A stretch of 64,000 bases of DNA from Rickettsiella grylli (lineage in GTDB: Bacteria > Pseudomonadota > Gammaproteobacteria > Diplorickettsiales > Diplorickettsiaceae). This document shows, piece by piece, positions 8,815 through 17,206 of the stretch. The stretch is taken from the NCBI RefSeq assembly GCF_000168295.1, contig NZ_AAQJ02000001.1, positions 769,001 through 833,000 on the forward strand. Reading direction: 5' to 3'. Numbering within the stretch: the first letter of the stretch is position 1; each line of letters opens with the position of its first letter. Below the pieces are notes generated by a model. That model ran no database searches. It worked only from the letters and a program-made list of their open reading frames with translations, and was not told the origin of the DNA. Both the position numbers and the translations under genes were made by a program.

Positions 8815-10488
8815 TTAACCCCTGTGCGTAAGCGCGGATGACCCAGAAACAAAAAATTCACTTGGTGTATCATGAGGTCGATGATTAAAAAAACCCGATC
8901 GAAAGGGAACCACGTTATTTGCACAAGGATAGGAATTGTAATAAGTTTCATGGGTCGAAAATTGATTTAAATACTGCATAAAGGTCAGTCTTTTCGCCAG
9001 TGTCATTGAGGCATAAGGATGAAAAAAAATGAATCCCTGTTCGACCATCACTAACAATTCTTGCGCTCTCGCCGGATCGCTCGTTATTGCCAACCAGAGT
9101 TCTTCACTCATCCCTCGCGTCGTTAAGAGTTTTTTCCACGACAAATGATTAATTCTTAGTTGTATAGGCTGTTCGCTTGAAAATAAAGCGTCCGCATAGT
9201 GGGCTGCATTTTTAGCCAGTATTTTTAATGCATTAATACAACGTGGGTCTCTATAACCGAAACCCGTTGCCACGAAGTCGATTAACATTTGGTAAACTGC
9301 TTTATAATGATCCGGTGTTTTATCACTAAATAAAGCATAATGAAGTAAAAAATAAAATGTATCGCCTTCTGCACAACCGATCGGTTCAAATTCATGAACG
9401 CCGCTATATAAGCAGATAGGATAAAGGGGATGCTTACCCATCGTATGGGCAAGATAAGTTTTTAAGCGTTTCACGGGGTCAGCGTAATACAGAATATCAG
9501 TCAAATCAAAATCATTCGTACATTGCTGGATAGCTTTAAGCCGCTCAATGCTGGATTCGTCGTGAACTGTTTCTGCTAATGTATGTAAATGACGCAATGC
9601 CGGAATATAGGTCGCGAAAATATACTCTCTCTCTCGTTTAGATAACATACTGGCCCAAAATATATGGCCGATATCATGGAGCCACATCGGAAAAGGACCG
9701 CAACGATATCCATCTGCATTTTTAGGATTAGATAAAACTTGCGGCGCATAGAGTGATACGGGATGAAAATCATTTTCATGCCATTGATATAAACGCTCTA
9801 AACTTAAACTACCCAAAATAGGGCGCATACACATGGGTTTTTTATTGAGTGCTTTTAAGCAATAATTGATGAGTGATGAAGAAGGCACGAGATATTGTAG
9901 TGTCGGATCATCACCATAATTCGATATATTTTGAATAAACGATATATTATGGATCAATATAAGCATTAAACGATCGGAATCATGCTTGGTCTTCAATAGA
10001 CTCATGTGATGATCACATTCGGTTTCGATAAGCCATTGTTCGATACGTGGCAATTCAAGCACATACCTTACCAACGATTCAAAATCCAAATAAATATTTA
10101 TTTTTTCAAAAGAATGCATAACCCCTACTAAATAGCGATAACCTAACGCCGTTATTTTTCCTGATTTAGTGAGGAGCATTATTCTTACTGAATAATTTAA
10201 CTTGACATCCTGATCGTCTTCACTCAATGATTGCGTCTGCGTATATTGCATTTTTGCAATCAAATAGACGTATGCAGTAATTCCCTGCCAAAAAGGAATC
10301 ATTTTTTCTTGGATAAGATAAATAAGATATAAGTTACAATCGGTATGATTCCAAATTTTTGCTCGAAAATTTCCTTTGTGAATCGCTTTTTTCAAGCATA
10401 ATAATTTTTTATCTTTTGGTGTTAAACGGTTAAAAAAATGGGGAATCGTTTTATTCTTTTTAACGAGCTCCAATATATCAGGGTTCAT
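8815..10488 (-). CDS. Hypothetical protein, 557 aa, possible effector
   Basis: I do not recognise this protein. It has no signal peptide or clear membrane segment and is rich in His, Tyr and Leu. The centre carries a conserved-looking block with GPFPMWLHDIGHIFWASML (near residue 270), a His-Asp pair plus a nearby His that could bind metal. Other His-rich patches are ECDHHMSL and YSGVHEFEPIGCAEG. It is mostly predicted helical, judging by its Leu/Ile heptad-like spacing. It is a single gene between tsaB and fdxA with about 100 bp on the 3' side and 85 bp on the 5' side. Composition and placement resemble candidate secreted effectors of Legionellales, but I saw no domain that proves it. Confidence 0.8.
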   Translation of the reverse strand: MNPDILELVKKNKTIPHFFNRLTPKDKKLLCLKKAIHKGNFRAKIWNHTDCNLYLIYLIQEKMIPFWQGITAYVYLIAKMQYTQTQSLSEDDQDVKLNYSVRIMLLTKSGKITALGYRYLVGVMHSFEKINIYLDFESLVRYVLELPRIEQWLIETECDHHMSLLKTKHDSDRLMLILIHNISFIQNISNYGDDPTLQYLVPSSSLINYCLKALNKKPMCMRPILGSLSLERLYQWHENDFHPVSLYAPQVLSNPKNADGYRCGPFPMWLHDIGHIFWASMLSKREREYIFATYIPALRHLHTLAETVHDESSIERLKAIQQCTNDFDLTDILYYADPVKRLKTYLAHTMGKHPLYPICLYSGVHEFEPIGCAEGDTFYFLLHYALFSDKTPDHYKAVYQMLIDFVATGFGYRDPRCINALKILAKNAAHYADALFSSEQPIQLRINHLSWKKLLTTRGMSEELWLAITSDPARAQELLVMVEQGFIFFHPYASMTLAKRLTFMQYLNQFSTHETYYNSYPCANNVVPFRSGFFNHRPHDTPSEFFVSGSSALTHRG

Positions 10489-10575
10489 TTTATGATTTTT
10501 CCTTGTTATTTAACGACTGAATTGAATTTAAACGAATATCATTCAGGTCGATGTGTGACCTCCTTCGAACAAACG

Positions 10576-10899
10576 TTATTTTTCCAAATAAACTAACTTA
10601 TCTTCTTTATCTTTCCATTCATCTGCATCGGGAGGCGGATCTTTCCGGCGTACAATATTGGGCCACTTTTTTGAAAGCTCCTTATTTAAAGCTAAAAATT
10701 CCTTATATTTATCAGGTAAATCATCTTCAACGTAAATCGCATTCACCGGACATTCAGGTTCACACAATCCACAATCTATGCATTCGTCGGGATGTATCAC
10801 CAGCATATTGGGTCCTTCGTAAAAACAATCGACCGGACAGACTTCAACACAATCTGTATATTTACAACGAATACATTTTTCGGTTACTAAAAACGTCAT
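10576..10899 (-). CDS. fdxA: 7Fe ferredoxin FdxA
   Basis: Small electron carrier of the Azotobacter FdI type. Counting from MTFLVTEK, cysteines fall at 9, 12, 17, 21, 25, 40, 43, 46 and 50. That is the FdI spacing for one [3Fe-4S] and one [4Fe-4S] cluster, visible as [17 protein letters not shown] and [14 protein letters not shown]-terminal extension ([18 protein letters not shown]) is typical of FdxA. I chose the internal ATG because family members begin at MTF; the frame is open 4 codons further (MLKL). It ends about 85 bp before the 557-residue unknown gene starts on the same strand. Confidence 0.94.
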   Translation of the reverse strand: MTFLVTEKCIRCKYTDCVEVCPVDCFYEGPNMLVIHPDECIDCGLCEPECPVNAIYVEDDLPDKYKEFLALNKELSKKWPNIVRRKDPPPDADEWKDKEDKLVYLEK

Positions 10900-10952
10900 T
10901 AATTTCAACAATACACAATAAAATTGATCGATTAAATCTGCTATAAAAAAGC

Positions 10953-11038
10953 TGGTGCCCGGGGCCGGACTCGAACCGGCACGGTGTTACCACCGAGGGA
11001 TTTTAAGTCCCTTGCGTCTACCATTTCGCCACCCGGGC
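10953..11038 (-). tRNA. tRNA-Leu (anticodon TAA)
   Basis: The minus strand folds into a class II tRNA with acceptor GCCCGGG/CCCGGGC, anticodon loop CTTAAAA (anticodon TAA), variable arm CTCGGTGGTAACACCG and T-arm GCCGGTTCGAGTCCGGC. The CCA is encoded. It is third in the pgsA-Gly-Cys-Leu array, the same order as E. coli pgsA-glyW-cysT-leuZ. Confidence 0.98.
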
Positions 11039-11058
11039 AATGGATATTCATCTATTCA

Positions 11059-11132
11059 TGGAGGCTAGGGCCGGAATCGAACCGACGTACACGGCTTTGC
11101 AGGCCGCTGCATAACCACTCTGCCACCCAGCC
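11059..11132 (-). tRNA. tRNA-Cys (anticodon GCA)
   Basis: Minus-strand cloverleaf with acceptor GGCTGGG/CCTAGCC (one G-U pair), anticodon loop CTGCAAA giving anticodon GCA, T-arm with GGTTCGATTCC, discriminator U and an encoded CCA. Middle member of the Gly-Cys-Leu array. Confidence 0.98.
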
Positions 11133-11258
11133 AAACTAAAAATAGTTTTATCACAGGGTACTTTACTCGCCTTATTGTAAACAACCCCTTAAGCGGTTAA
11201 CACGTTTTTAATTTTTGTATGGATAAAACAGCACTCTAAACTTCACTCATAAAAAATG

Positions 11259-11334
11259 TGGAGCGGGAAACGAGGCTCGAACTCGCGACCTCAACCTTGG
11301 CAAGGTTGCGCTCTACCAACTGAGCTATTCCCGC
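11259..11334 (-). tRNA. tRNA-Gly (anticodon GCC)
   Basis: Minus-strand cloverleaf with acceptor GCGGGAA/TTCCCGC, anticodon loop TTGCCAA (anticodon GCC), T-arm GCGAGTTCGAGCCTCGT and encoded CCA. It is the first tRNA downstream of pgsA (gap under 40 nt), so it is probably processed from the same transcript. Confidence 0.98.
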
Positions 11335-11371
11335 AAAACGCGGTGATATTGTAACCGCATCAAAATTACTG

Positions 11372-11920
11372 TCAAGAAGATAAATCATGCCAGGCTGCTT
11401 TTAAATATAAACACATACTCCACAATGTTAAAAAAACAGCAAGATAAAGTAATAGGTAACCTGCAAAAGCAAATCCCATCCAAGCGCCGGGTTTGTAAAG
11501 TAATAATAAAATGATGGCTAACATCTGCAACGTTGTTTTTATTTTCCCTAACATCGTGACAGCCATCTGTTTACGTTTACCAATTTCAGCCATCCATTCA
11601 CGCAACGCTGAAACCATAATTTCACGACAACTAATAACAATCGCAGGAATCGCTAAGTAAGGTAAGGCCCGATCGCTCACTAATAATATTAGTGCCGTAA
11701 TCACCATTAATTTATCCGCCACCGGATCAAGAAAACTGCCTAATTTAGAAACTTGATCCCAACTCCGCGCTAAATACCCATCGAGCCAATCGGTCATGGC
11801 TGCAAAAATAAAAATAAGTGCAGCAACGATATGACTTCCTCGAAAAGGTAAGTAAAATAATAAAATAAAAAAGGGAATTAAAAGAATGCGCAAAAAAGTT
11901 AATATATTGGGAATACTCAT
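11372..11920 (-). CDS. pgsA: CDP-diacylglycerol-glycerol-3-phosphate 3-phosphatidyltransferase
   Basis: Inner-membrane enzyme that commits CDP-diacylglycerol to phosphatidylglycerol and cardiolipin. The CDP-alcohol phosphotransferase motif D-G-x2-A-R-x8-G-x3-D-x3-D is complete in DGYLARSWDQVSKLGSFLD followed by PVADK. Several hydrophobic helices flank it. I chose the ATG giving MSIPNILTFLRILLIPFF because E. coli PgsA begins at the equivalent point; the frame is open 28 codons further upstream. Downstream of uvrC and upstream of tRNA-Gly/Cys/Leu, as in E. coli. Confidence 0.95.
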   Translation of the reverse strand: MSIPNILTFLRILLIPFFILLFYLPFRGSHIVAALIFIFAAMTDWLDGYLARSWDQVSKLGSFLDPVADKLMVITALILLVSDRALPYLAIPAIVISCREIMVSALREWMAEIGKRKQMAVTMLGKIKTTLQMLAIILLLLYKPGAWMGFAFAGYLLLYLAVFLTLWSMCLYLKAAWHDLSS

Positions 11921-12029
11921 GGAATGTATATACCCTTTGCTAGTCGAATCAAAATTTTTCACGCTTTGGTAATTTTTTAACAATAGAGCTCTAGTTAAGA
12001 CCACGACATAAATAGTGTAGCGGGTTCAT

Positions 12030-13871
12030 CTAGGCTTTTAAAGCAAAATAAATTTGCTCTGCTAAACGCTTACTAATTCCAGGCACTTTGGCAAGGTCTT
12101 CTGCACTCGCGTTTTTCAACGCGTGTAATCCTCCAAATTGACGTAATAATTCACGTCTTCTTTTTGCACCAATCCCTGGAATATCTTCTAAAATAGACGA
12201 TCGTTGTTTTTTTGATCGAAGACCCCGATGGCCGATAATTGCAAAACGATGCGCTTCATCACGAAGCGTTAAAAGAGCACGCAAAGCGAATGAATCTTCC
12301 GGCAAGTGAATCGCTTGAAGGTGATCTGAAAGATATAAACGTTCCAGCCCCGCTCGACGTCCCGGTCCTTTTGCGACACCTATCACTAAAATACCATTAA
12401 TCTGTAATTCTTCTAAAACCTGTTCCGCTTGCTTTAATTGACCTTTTCCACCATCAATCAAAAGTAAATCAGGTAATTTTTCTTCGTCATTTTTTAAGCG
12501 TTTATAACGACGCATCAACGCTTGACGTAATGCAGCATAATCATCTCCGGGGGTAATATTTTCAATATTAAATCGTCGATAATCCATTTTTCGCGGGCCT
12601 TCTTGATCAAAAACGACGCAGGATGCAACGGTCGCATCACCTTGTGTGTGACTGACATCAAAACATTCTAACCGTTGTGGTAAATTGTCCAATTGCAACG
12701 CGGTTTGTAAATATTCGAGTTGTTTGTAAAAAGCTAATTTATTAGAAAGATGGCGAACTAAAGCTTGCTGCGCATTTTTATCCGCTAAGGTTTGCCACTG
12801 TTTCTTTTCACCGGTTGGCCGGCTGAATAGCCGAATCTTATACCCTGCTCGCTCTGATAACGCCGCACTCACCCAATCATTTTCAGCTATTTTTAACGCC
12901 AAAATAATTTGAGGCGGAATAAAATGAGAAACCTCAGACTGTAAATAAAATTGACTTATAAATGCGGATAATACATCATCGGCTGCTTGTTTAAACGGCA
13001 CCTCGGGGAAATAAGTTTTACCGCCCAGTAACCTTCCATGACGTACATTCATAACATATAAACCATAAACTGCATTTTGTTCTGCTAAACCGATAATATC
13101 TAGATCACCTTGCCCTGTCGTAATCACTTGTTTTTGTTGAATTTCACGCAATGCCGAAATTTGGTCACGCAAACGAGCTGCTGTTTCATAATCGAATGCG
13201 CGCGCTGCGCATTCCATTTGTTGCGCCATGTCATCGATAATAGTTTGATTTTTTCCTTGTAAAAATAATCGTGCATTGTTGACATCACGTTGATAATGTT
13301 CTGGTGTAATGAAGCTCACGCAAGGTGCGCTACACCGTTTAATTTGATATTGTAAACAGGGTCTTGTTCGATTACGAAAAAAGCTATCCTTACACGAACG
13401 CAGTCTAAATAATTTCTGTAATAAATTTAACGTTTCTCTTACCGCGGCAATACTTGGGAAAGGTCCAAAATAACGGTATTCTTTACAACGTGATCCTCGG
13501 TAAAAAGCTAAACGAGGATAACGTTGATGTCTGCTTAAAATAATATAGGGATAACTTTTATCGTCACGTAATAAAATATTATAACGTGGTTTTAATTCCT
13601 TAATGAGGTTACTTTCTAACAATAACGCTTGGTTTTCAGTTTCTGTACTCGTGGTTTCAATGGTTACCACCTGACGCATGAGGCAGGCAATACGACGATT
13701 TTGCTGTGCTCGAAAATAACTGCCGATACGCTTTTTTAAGTGACGTGCTTTTCCAACATAAAGAACCTGCCCCTCGGCATTTAAAAATAAGTAAACGCCG
13801 GGACTTTGGCTTATAAAAGCGAGTTGTTTTCTTAATTTTGCTATGACGACACTCAACGGACACACCTTCAC
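12030..13871 (-). CDS. uvrC: Excinuclease ABC subunit C
   Basis: Dual-incision nuclease of nucleotide excision repair (613 aa; E. coli 610). The N-terminal GIY-YIG domain shows GVYLFLNAEGQVLYVGKARH, for the 3' incision. The UVR domain, which binds UvrB, lies around DYETAARLRDQISALREIQ. The RNase H-like 5' nuclease domain contains CFDVSHTQGDATVASCVV and LLLIDGGKGQL. Tandem helix-hairpin-helix motifs follow (IPGIGAKRRRELL and VPGISKRLAEQI). The first codon of the open frame is GTG, with a further GTG and a TTG within six codons, so the exact start is uncertain. The upstream 170 bp are full of inverted repeats. Confidence 0.96.
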   Translation of the reverse strand: MKVCPLSVVIAKLRKQLAFISQSPGVYLFLNAEGQVLYVGKARHLKKRIGSYFRAQQNRRIACLMRQVVTIETTSTETENQALLLESNLIKELKPRYNILLRDDKSYPYIILSRHQRYPRLAFYRGSRCKEYRYFGPFPSIAAVRETLNLLQKLFRLRSCKDSFFRNRTRPCLQYQIKRCSAPCVSFITPEHYQRDVNNARLFLQGKNQTIIDDMAQQMECAARAFDYETAARLRDQISALREIQQKQVITTGQGDLDIIGLAEQNAVYGLYVMNVRHGRLLGGKTYFPEVPFKQAADDVLSAFISQFYLQSEVSHFIPPQIILALKIAENDWVSAALSERAGYKIRLFSRPTGEKKQWQTLADKNAQQALVRHLSNKLAFYKQLEYLQTALQLDNLPQRLECFDVSHTQGDATVASCVVFDQEGPRKMDYRRFNIENITPGDDYAALRQALMRRYKRLKNDEEKLPDLLLIDGGKGQLKQAEQVLEELQINGILVIGVAKGPGRRAGLERLYLSDHLQAIHLPEDSFALRALLTLRDEAHRFAIIGHRGLRSKKQRSSILEDIPGIGAKRRRELLRQFGGLHALKNASAEDLAKVPGISKRLAEQIYFALKA

Positions 13872-13891
13872 CCTTTTTCATTTAACCAAAA

Positions 13892-13935
13892 GGTTATATT
13901 CCGCATAACTCTTGAACAATTCAAGTGATATAACC
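13892..13935. repeat. Nested inverted repeats in the uvrC upstream region
   Basis: Outer arms GGTTATAT and ATATAACC pair perfectly over 8 bp. Inside them lies a second perfect hairpin, CTTGAA-CAA-TTCAAG. The structure begins about 20 bp before the uvrC start and could form in DNA as an operator or in RNA as a leader structure. No homology was tested. Confidence 0.55.
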
Positions 13936-13963
13936 GTTTCAATGTTCCATTTGTCAACTATCG

Positions 13964-14003
13964 AACGAGATTACCCCCGGTTAAACCCGGGGGTAATCTC
14001 GTT
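13964..14003. terminator. Long perfect inverted repeat, possible terminator
   Basis: A 17-bp perfect stem (one arm is CCGGGGGTAATCTCGTT) with a 6-nt loop, 36 nt behind the stop of the small secreted-protein gene. It is very stable but lacks a U-run on either side. It could therefore be a transcript-end or mRNA-protecting hairpin, or a protein-binding palindrome. On the minus strand a consensus-like TTGACA follows within a few bases and may be the -35 of uvrC. Confidence 0.45.
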
Positions 14004-14038
14004 GACCATAAAATAAACGTATGATGGGATTAAAACCT

Positions 14039-14338
14039 TTATTTATTAATATTGTCAAAAATTTGTTTCACTGTTTTTAACGCGGGTAAATTAGGAAATT
14101 GAGTCGCTAACGCATCCACTAAAACACCGACGCCTTTGAAGCCAGTTTTGCTCGTGGTCTCCTGCTGAGTGAGCGCTTTAGAGATATTGATTTGTTGATT
14201 TTGTTGCATTTTGAGCTGTTCTTTAATCATTTGCACTTCTTGACGTAATTGCGCACAACAATCACTCTCCTGTGCCCAAACAGGACTTAATGAAAAAACA
14301 AGCAAAAATAATATGACGGCTGGTTTTAATAAAGACAT
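14039..14338 (-). CDS. Small secreted coiled-coil protein, unknown function
   Basis: 99-residue protein with a convincing signal peptide (MSLLKPAVILFLLVFSLSPV, cleavage predicted after VWA). The mature part has a Cys pair (DCCAQL), a Gln-rich heptad region (residues 30-58) likely to form a coiled coil, and a short hydrophobic C-terminal half (GVGVLVDALATQFPNLPALK). A strong Shine-Dalgarno, AGGAGG, precedes the ATG. I do not recognise a family. It may be a periplasmic or envelope-attached oligomer. It sits between uvrC and the uvrY homologue, which are directly adjacent in many gammaproteobacteria. Confidence 0.8.
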   Translation of the reverse strand: MSLLKPAVILFLLVFSLSPVWAQESDCCAQLRQEVQMIKEQLKMQQNQQINISKALTQQETTSKTGFKGVGVLVDALATQFPNLPALKTVKQIFDNINK

Positions 14339-14640
14339 TAAAAAACCTCCTTTAAGTTAAAAAATGGATGAAGGGTAATGGGAGGACGTTTACTGAGAAC
14401 GTTCATTAACGTATACAAACCCATCTTTTTCAATCCCAGCCAACGAAGCATAGTTCAAAGCCAAAACTTATGCTAAAAAAATAGTTTTTTGTCTTTTTTT
14501 TGATTATTTATTGGTCCGTTATAACATTTTTTACCGTATTTTTAACCCCCTGACTATTGACTCCATTTTACTTGTCAGCTTATCCTATAATATGTAAAGT
14601 AGGGCTTTTGGGATTTAAATAAAAATAGAGAGGGATTTTT
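14339..14640. other. Intergenic region between divergent unknown genes
   Basis: Holds the upstream regions of two divergent genes. On the minus strand TTGAAA, 17 bp, GTTAAT could drive the small secreted-protein gene, with a short palindrome ACGTT-CATT-AACGT overlapping the -10. On the plus strand a perfect TATAAT at 14586-14591 may be the -10 of the next gene, but no good -35 is visible. An AT-rich run lies between. No gene or RNA recognised. Confidence 0.4.
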
Positions 14641-15495
14641 ATGCCAAACATACTATTGAAACAAAAAAATGTTTTCATTGTCCCGTTATCCTTATTCATA
14701 AAATTTAATAAACACCCTCGAATTAGTATTGATGATCTGTTAAATATAGATGAAGAAAAAGAAGTGTTAAAAAATTTTAGCACACAACTTCAAGCGATTC
14801 TTCAATCTCAACTGGTCGCCGATTTTAACTTAGGAAAATATACGTCTCATCAATTTTTAATTGAATTATTAAAATTTATAGGTTTAGCAAAGAATCTTAA
14901 TGCATCCAATCCCGAAAGAATTGAAATTTTAAAAAATGCAATAAAATCCGCCTGGAATTCTTTAATAGAATTCAATAGCAAATCGAGTGAACTATTCAAC
15001 ACGCTCATTAAACTTATCCACCAAGGAAAATCAATTTACTTTGTTGGTAATACGAATGCACTTCATGCTCAAAAAATTTTATTTAATTTTATTATTTTCC
15101 CGTTTAATCAGGTCTATGTCCAATTTTTAGAAAAATTACCTCAAAACATTCCGGCTGAACCGCTCGCTATCAGCACACTTTCTGACACAATAGCCGATCA
15201 TGTTTTAGCGCAAAATCATGGGACTATCTATCTTTGCTTATCTTACTTTTATGAAGCTTTAATTAAATCGCCTCAAAATTTAATAACGACATTATTTAAA
15301 CCCGCGCCGTCGAGTTTGCTGTCACAGTTAAAAAACTATTTACATAGTATAGATAAAACGCGTGACGATATTATTTTTGTCACATCTTCAAAAAAATCGA
15401 TAAATAGAGAATTTGACTTAGATACCATCAAGGAAAAAGATTTTTGCACACTACTCAAAAATTCAGCAACGGCTGTTACTGCATTCACTTCCTAA
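14641..15495 (+). CDS. Hypothetical protein, 284 aa
   Basis: Not recognised. Cytoplasmic-looking, with no signal peptide. The N-terminal half is helical. The middle segment GKSIYFVGNTNALHAQKI looks like a beta-strand followed by a loop and helix of an alpha/beta (Rossmann- or HAD-like) fold. The later segment DDIIFVTSSKKSI would fit another core strand. Good Shine-Dalgarno (GAGAGGGA). Its stop codon overlaps that of the convergent response-regulator gene. It has the high Leu/Lys/Asn/Phe content of the other unknown proteins in this window. Confidence 0.75.
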   Translation: MPNILLKQKNVFIVPLSLFIKFNKHPRISIDDLLNIDEEKEVLKNFSTQLQAILQSQLVADFNLGKYTSHQFLIELLKFIGLAKNLNASNPERIEILKNAIKSAWNSLIEFNSKSSELFNTLIKLIHQGKSIYFVGNTNALHAQKILFNFIIFPFNQVYVQFLEKLPQNIPAEPLAISTLSDTIADHVLAQNHGTIYLCLSYFYEALIKSPQNLITTLFKPAPSSLLSQLKNYLHSIDKTRDDIIFVTSSKKSINREFDLDTIKEKDFCTLLKNSATAVTAFTS

Positions 15496-16169
15496 ACCGG
15501 AGGGGATTCTTGTGATTTATCGTTATAACCTTCTTCCTCTTCCAGTAAACCATAACGTAACGCAAGGTGGGTTAATTCAACGTCATTATGTACACCTAAT
15601 TTCTCATACAAACGGTAGCGATACGTATTCACGGTTTTAGGACTTAAACAAAGTTTCTTTGCAATACCATTGACTTTAGTACCGTGTGTCACCATGTACA
15701 TCACTTGTAGTTCGCGTTCAGAAAGTTGAGCGAAAGGTGATTTGGATGCATCAGAGACCTGACGCAAAGCCATTTTTTGCGCAATTTCTAAAGTAATATA
15801 AACTTGGCCAGCAACTACTTTACGGATCGCTGTAATTAACTCTTCAGCGCTGGTATTTTTAGTAATATATCCTGCCGCTCCAGCACGCACTAAGCGATCA
15901 GGAAAAGGACCTTCACTAAAGACCGTAACCACAATAATTTTAAGTTTAGAATTAACACGCATTAAACGACGTGTTGCATCTAAGCCGCCGATTCCTGGCA
16001 TTTTTAAATCCATCAAAACGACATCAGGTTTCGTTTCTTTGACCAAATTAATCGCATCTTCACCATTTTCAGCTTCACCAACGACAGCAATATCACGAAC
16101 ATCCTCCAACAATCGCTTCATACCTAAACGCACCAGCGCATGATCGTCAACGATAACGACGTTAATCAT
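15492..16169 (-). CDS. uvrY: Two-component response regulator, GacA/UvrY/LetA type
   Basis: NarL-family regulator (225 aa). The receiver domain has the acidic pocket VVIVDDH, the phospho-acceptor Asp in DVVLMDLKMPG, and conserved Thr and Lys (VVTVFSE, YITKN). The C-terminal LuxR-type helix-turn-helix is LSERELQVMYMVTHGTKVN through LCLSPKTVNTYRYRLYEKLG. In Legionella the orthologue LetA works with sensor LetS to induce small RNAs that titrate CsrA and switch to the transmissive phase. I use uvrY because of the shared uvrC-pgsA neighbourhood. Its acidic C-terminal tail (EEEEGYNDKSQESPPV) is extra. Strong Shine-Dalgarno GAGGAG. Confidence 0.93.
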   Translation of the reverse strand: MINVVIVDDHALVRLGMKRLLEDVRDIAVVGEAENGEDAINLVKETKPDVVLMDLKMPGIGGLDATRRLMRVNSKLKIIVVTVFSEGPFPDRLVRAGAAGYITKNTSAEELITAIRKVVAGQVYITLEIAQKMALRQVSDASKSPFAQLSERELQVMYMVTHGTKVNGIAKKLCLSPKTVNTYRYRLYEKLGVHNDVELTHLALRYGLLEEEEGYNDKSQESPPV

Positions 16170-16203
16170 AGAATGCCAACTCCTCTTGTCAATTTCATTT
16201 TTT

Positions 16204-16293
16204 TGGCGGAGGGACAGGGATTCGAACCCTGGAAGGAGTTGCCTCCTTGACGGTTTTCAAGACCGTTGCTTTCAACCACTCAGCCATCCCTCC
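16204..16293 (-). tRNA. tRNA-Ser (anticodon TGA)
   Basis: Minus-strand class II tRNA: acceptor GGAGGGA/TCCCTCC, anticodon loop CTTGAAA (anticodon TGA), long variable arm AAGGAGGCAACTCCTT, T-arm CAGGGTTCGAATCCCTG, and encoded CCA. Confidence 0.98.
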
Positions 16294-16637
16294 TACTTTT
16301 TAATCTGTAGCTTCTATTTAAACCGCAAAACCATACATTCAAAATTTTTCCTGATCATTCATTCGTCCATCTTTATCATTTTAAAAAAACCAAACGCATC
16401 ACTCCCATTTTTATCACATCAATTTTTCTGAAAAAACTAACACCACGTGAGTTAACTCTACAAAAACGCGGTAACCATTAATGTAAAATAAGTGTCATGG
16501 GTTATATTAGCATAAAGTAATTAGGATGTAGACTATAAACAACCGAGCAAAAAACTGAATAAAATTTTCACTCTTTATTCAACATTGACCCTTTTATAAC
16601 ATAAAAACGTTGAAAGCAGTGACCCAAAAACAAACGC
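16294..16637. other. Intergenic region, no gene seen
   Basis: About 340 bp between the 5' end of tRNA-Ser and the 3' end of tadA, both on the minus strand. A possible tRNA-Ser promoter is TTGAAT, 16 bp, TAAATA, ending about 30 bp before the tRNA. No open frame with codon use like the neighbours, and no RNA gene recognised. Confidence 0.4.
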
Positions 16638-17120
16638 TCACGCTCCATGTCGACAACGTTTGTATTTAAAAAATTGCTTTAATTCTTTTGAACAAGCCTC
16701 CGATAAAACACCCTCCGCCACTTCAAAAGAATGATTAAGACCTTTTAAGCGATGTAATTGATGCATGATTGTGCCTAAACGGGCATCGTAGGCACCAAAT
16801 ACAAGACGTTTAATCCTCGCTTGGATCATCGCTCCTACACACATTAAACAAGGTTCTAAAGTAACATACAGTGTGGCATCTAATAAACGATGATTTTTGA
16901 GTTGTTTCGCTGTTTCCTGTAACACGACAATTTCAGCATGCGCTGTTGGATCACAACGCGTTAGCGTTTGGTTATAGGCTGTCGCAATCACGTGGTCGTT
17001 CCATACTAAAATAGCGCCGATAGGAACTTCATGCGATCGTTTTGCATGCGCAGCCTGATTTAAAGCGAGCTGCATGTAGGCTGTATCACGCTGTGAAACG
17101 GCTATCCTATTGCTTAACAT
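16638..17120 (-). CDS. tadA: tRNA-specific adenosine deaminase
   Basis: Zn-dependent deaminase that converts A34 to inosine in tRNA-Arg(ACG), essential for decoding CGN codons. The deaminase signature is complete: HAE (in DPTAHAEIVV) supplies the zinc-binding His and catalytic Glu, and EPCLMCVGAM supplies two zinc Cys. EVPIGAILVW and GAYDARLGTIM match TadA. 160 residues, a normal length. It stands alone, followed by the tRNA-Ser gap. Confidence 0.96.
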   Translation of the reverse strand: MLSNRIAVSQRDTAYMQLALNQAAHAKRSHEVPIGAILVWNDHVIATAYNQTLTRCDPTAHAEIVVLQETAKQLKNHRLLDATLYVTLEPCLMCVGAMIQARIKRLVFGAYDARLGTIMHQLHRLKGLNHSFEVAEGVLSEACSKELKQFFKYKRCRHGA

Positions 17121-17206
17121 GTCTCAATTTATTTTATTTTTTCACTGTCCACGGTACACGGTAAAAGTCATGGGATATAAGGGAGAGCGTAGTAAAAATA
17201 AATGAT

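Noticed and set aside
10551-10946. 131-residue plus-strand open frame
   Set aside because: It covers fdxA on the other strand, whose nine-Cys ferredoxin pattern leaves no doubt which strand codes.
14039-15495. Toxin-antitoxin pair formed by the 99- and 284-residue genes
   Set aside because: They are divergent, the first has a signal peptide, and neither shows a toxin or antitoxin motif.
16186-16431. 81-residue plus-strand open frame over tRNA-Ser
   Set aside because: The first part is antisense tRNA (RDRDSNPGRSC pattern) and the rest is AT-rich non-coding sequence.
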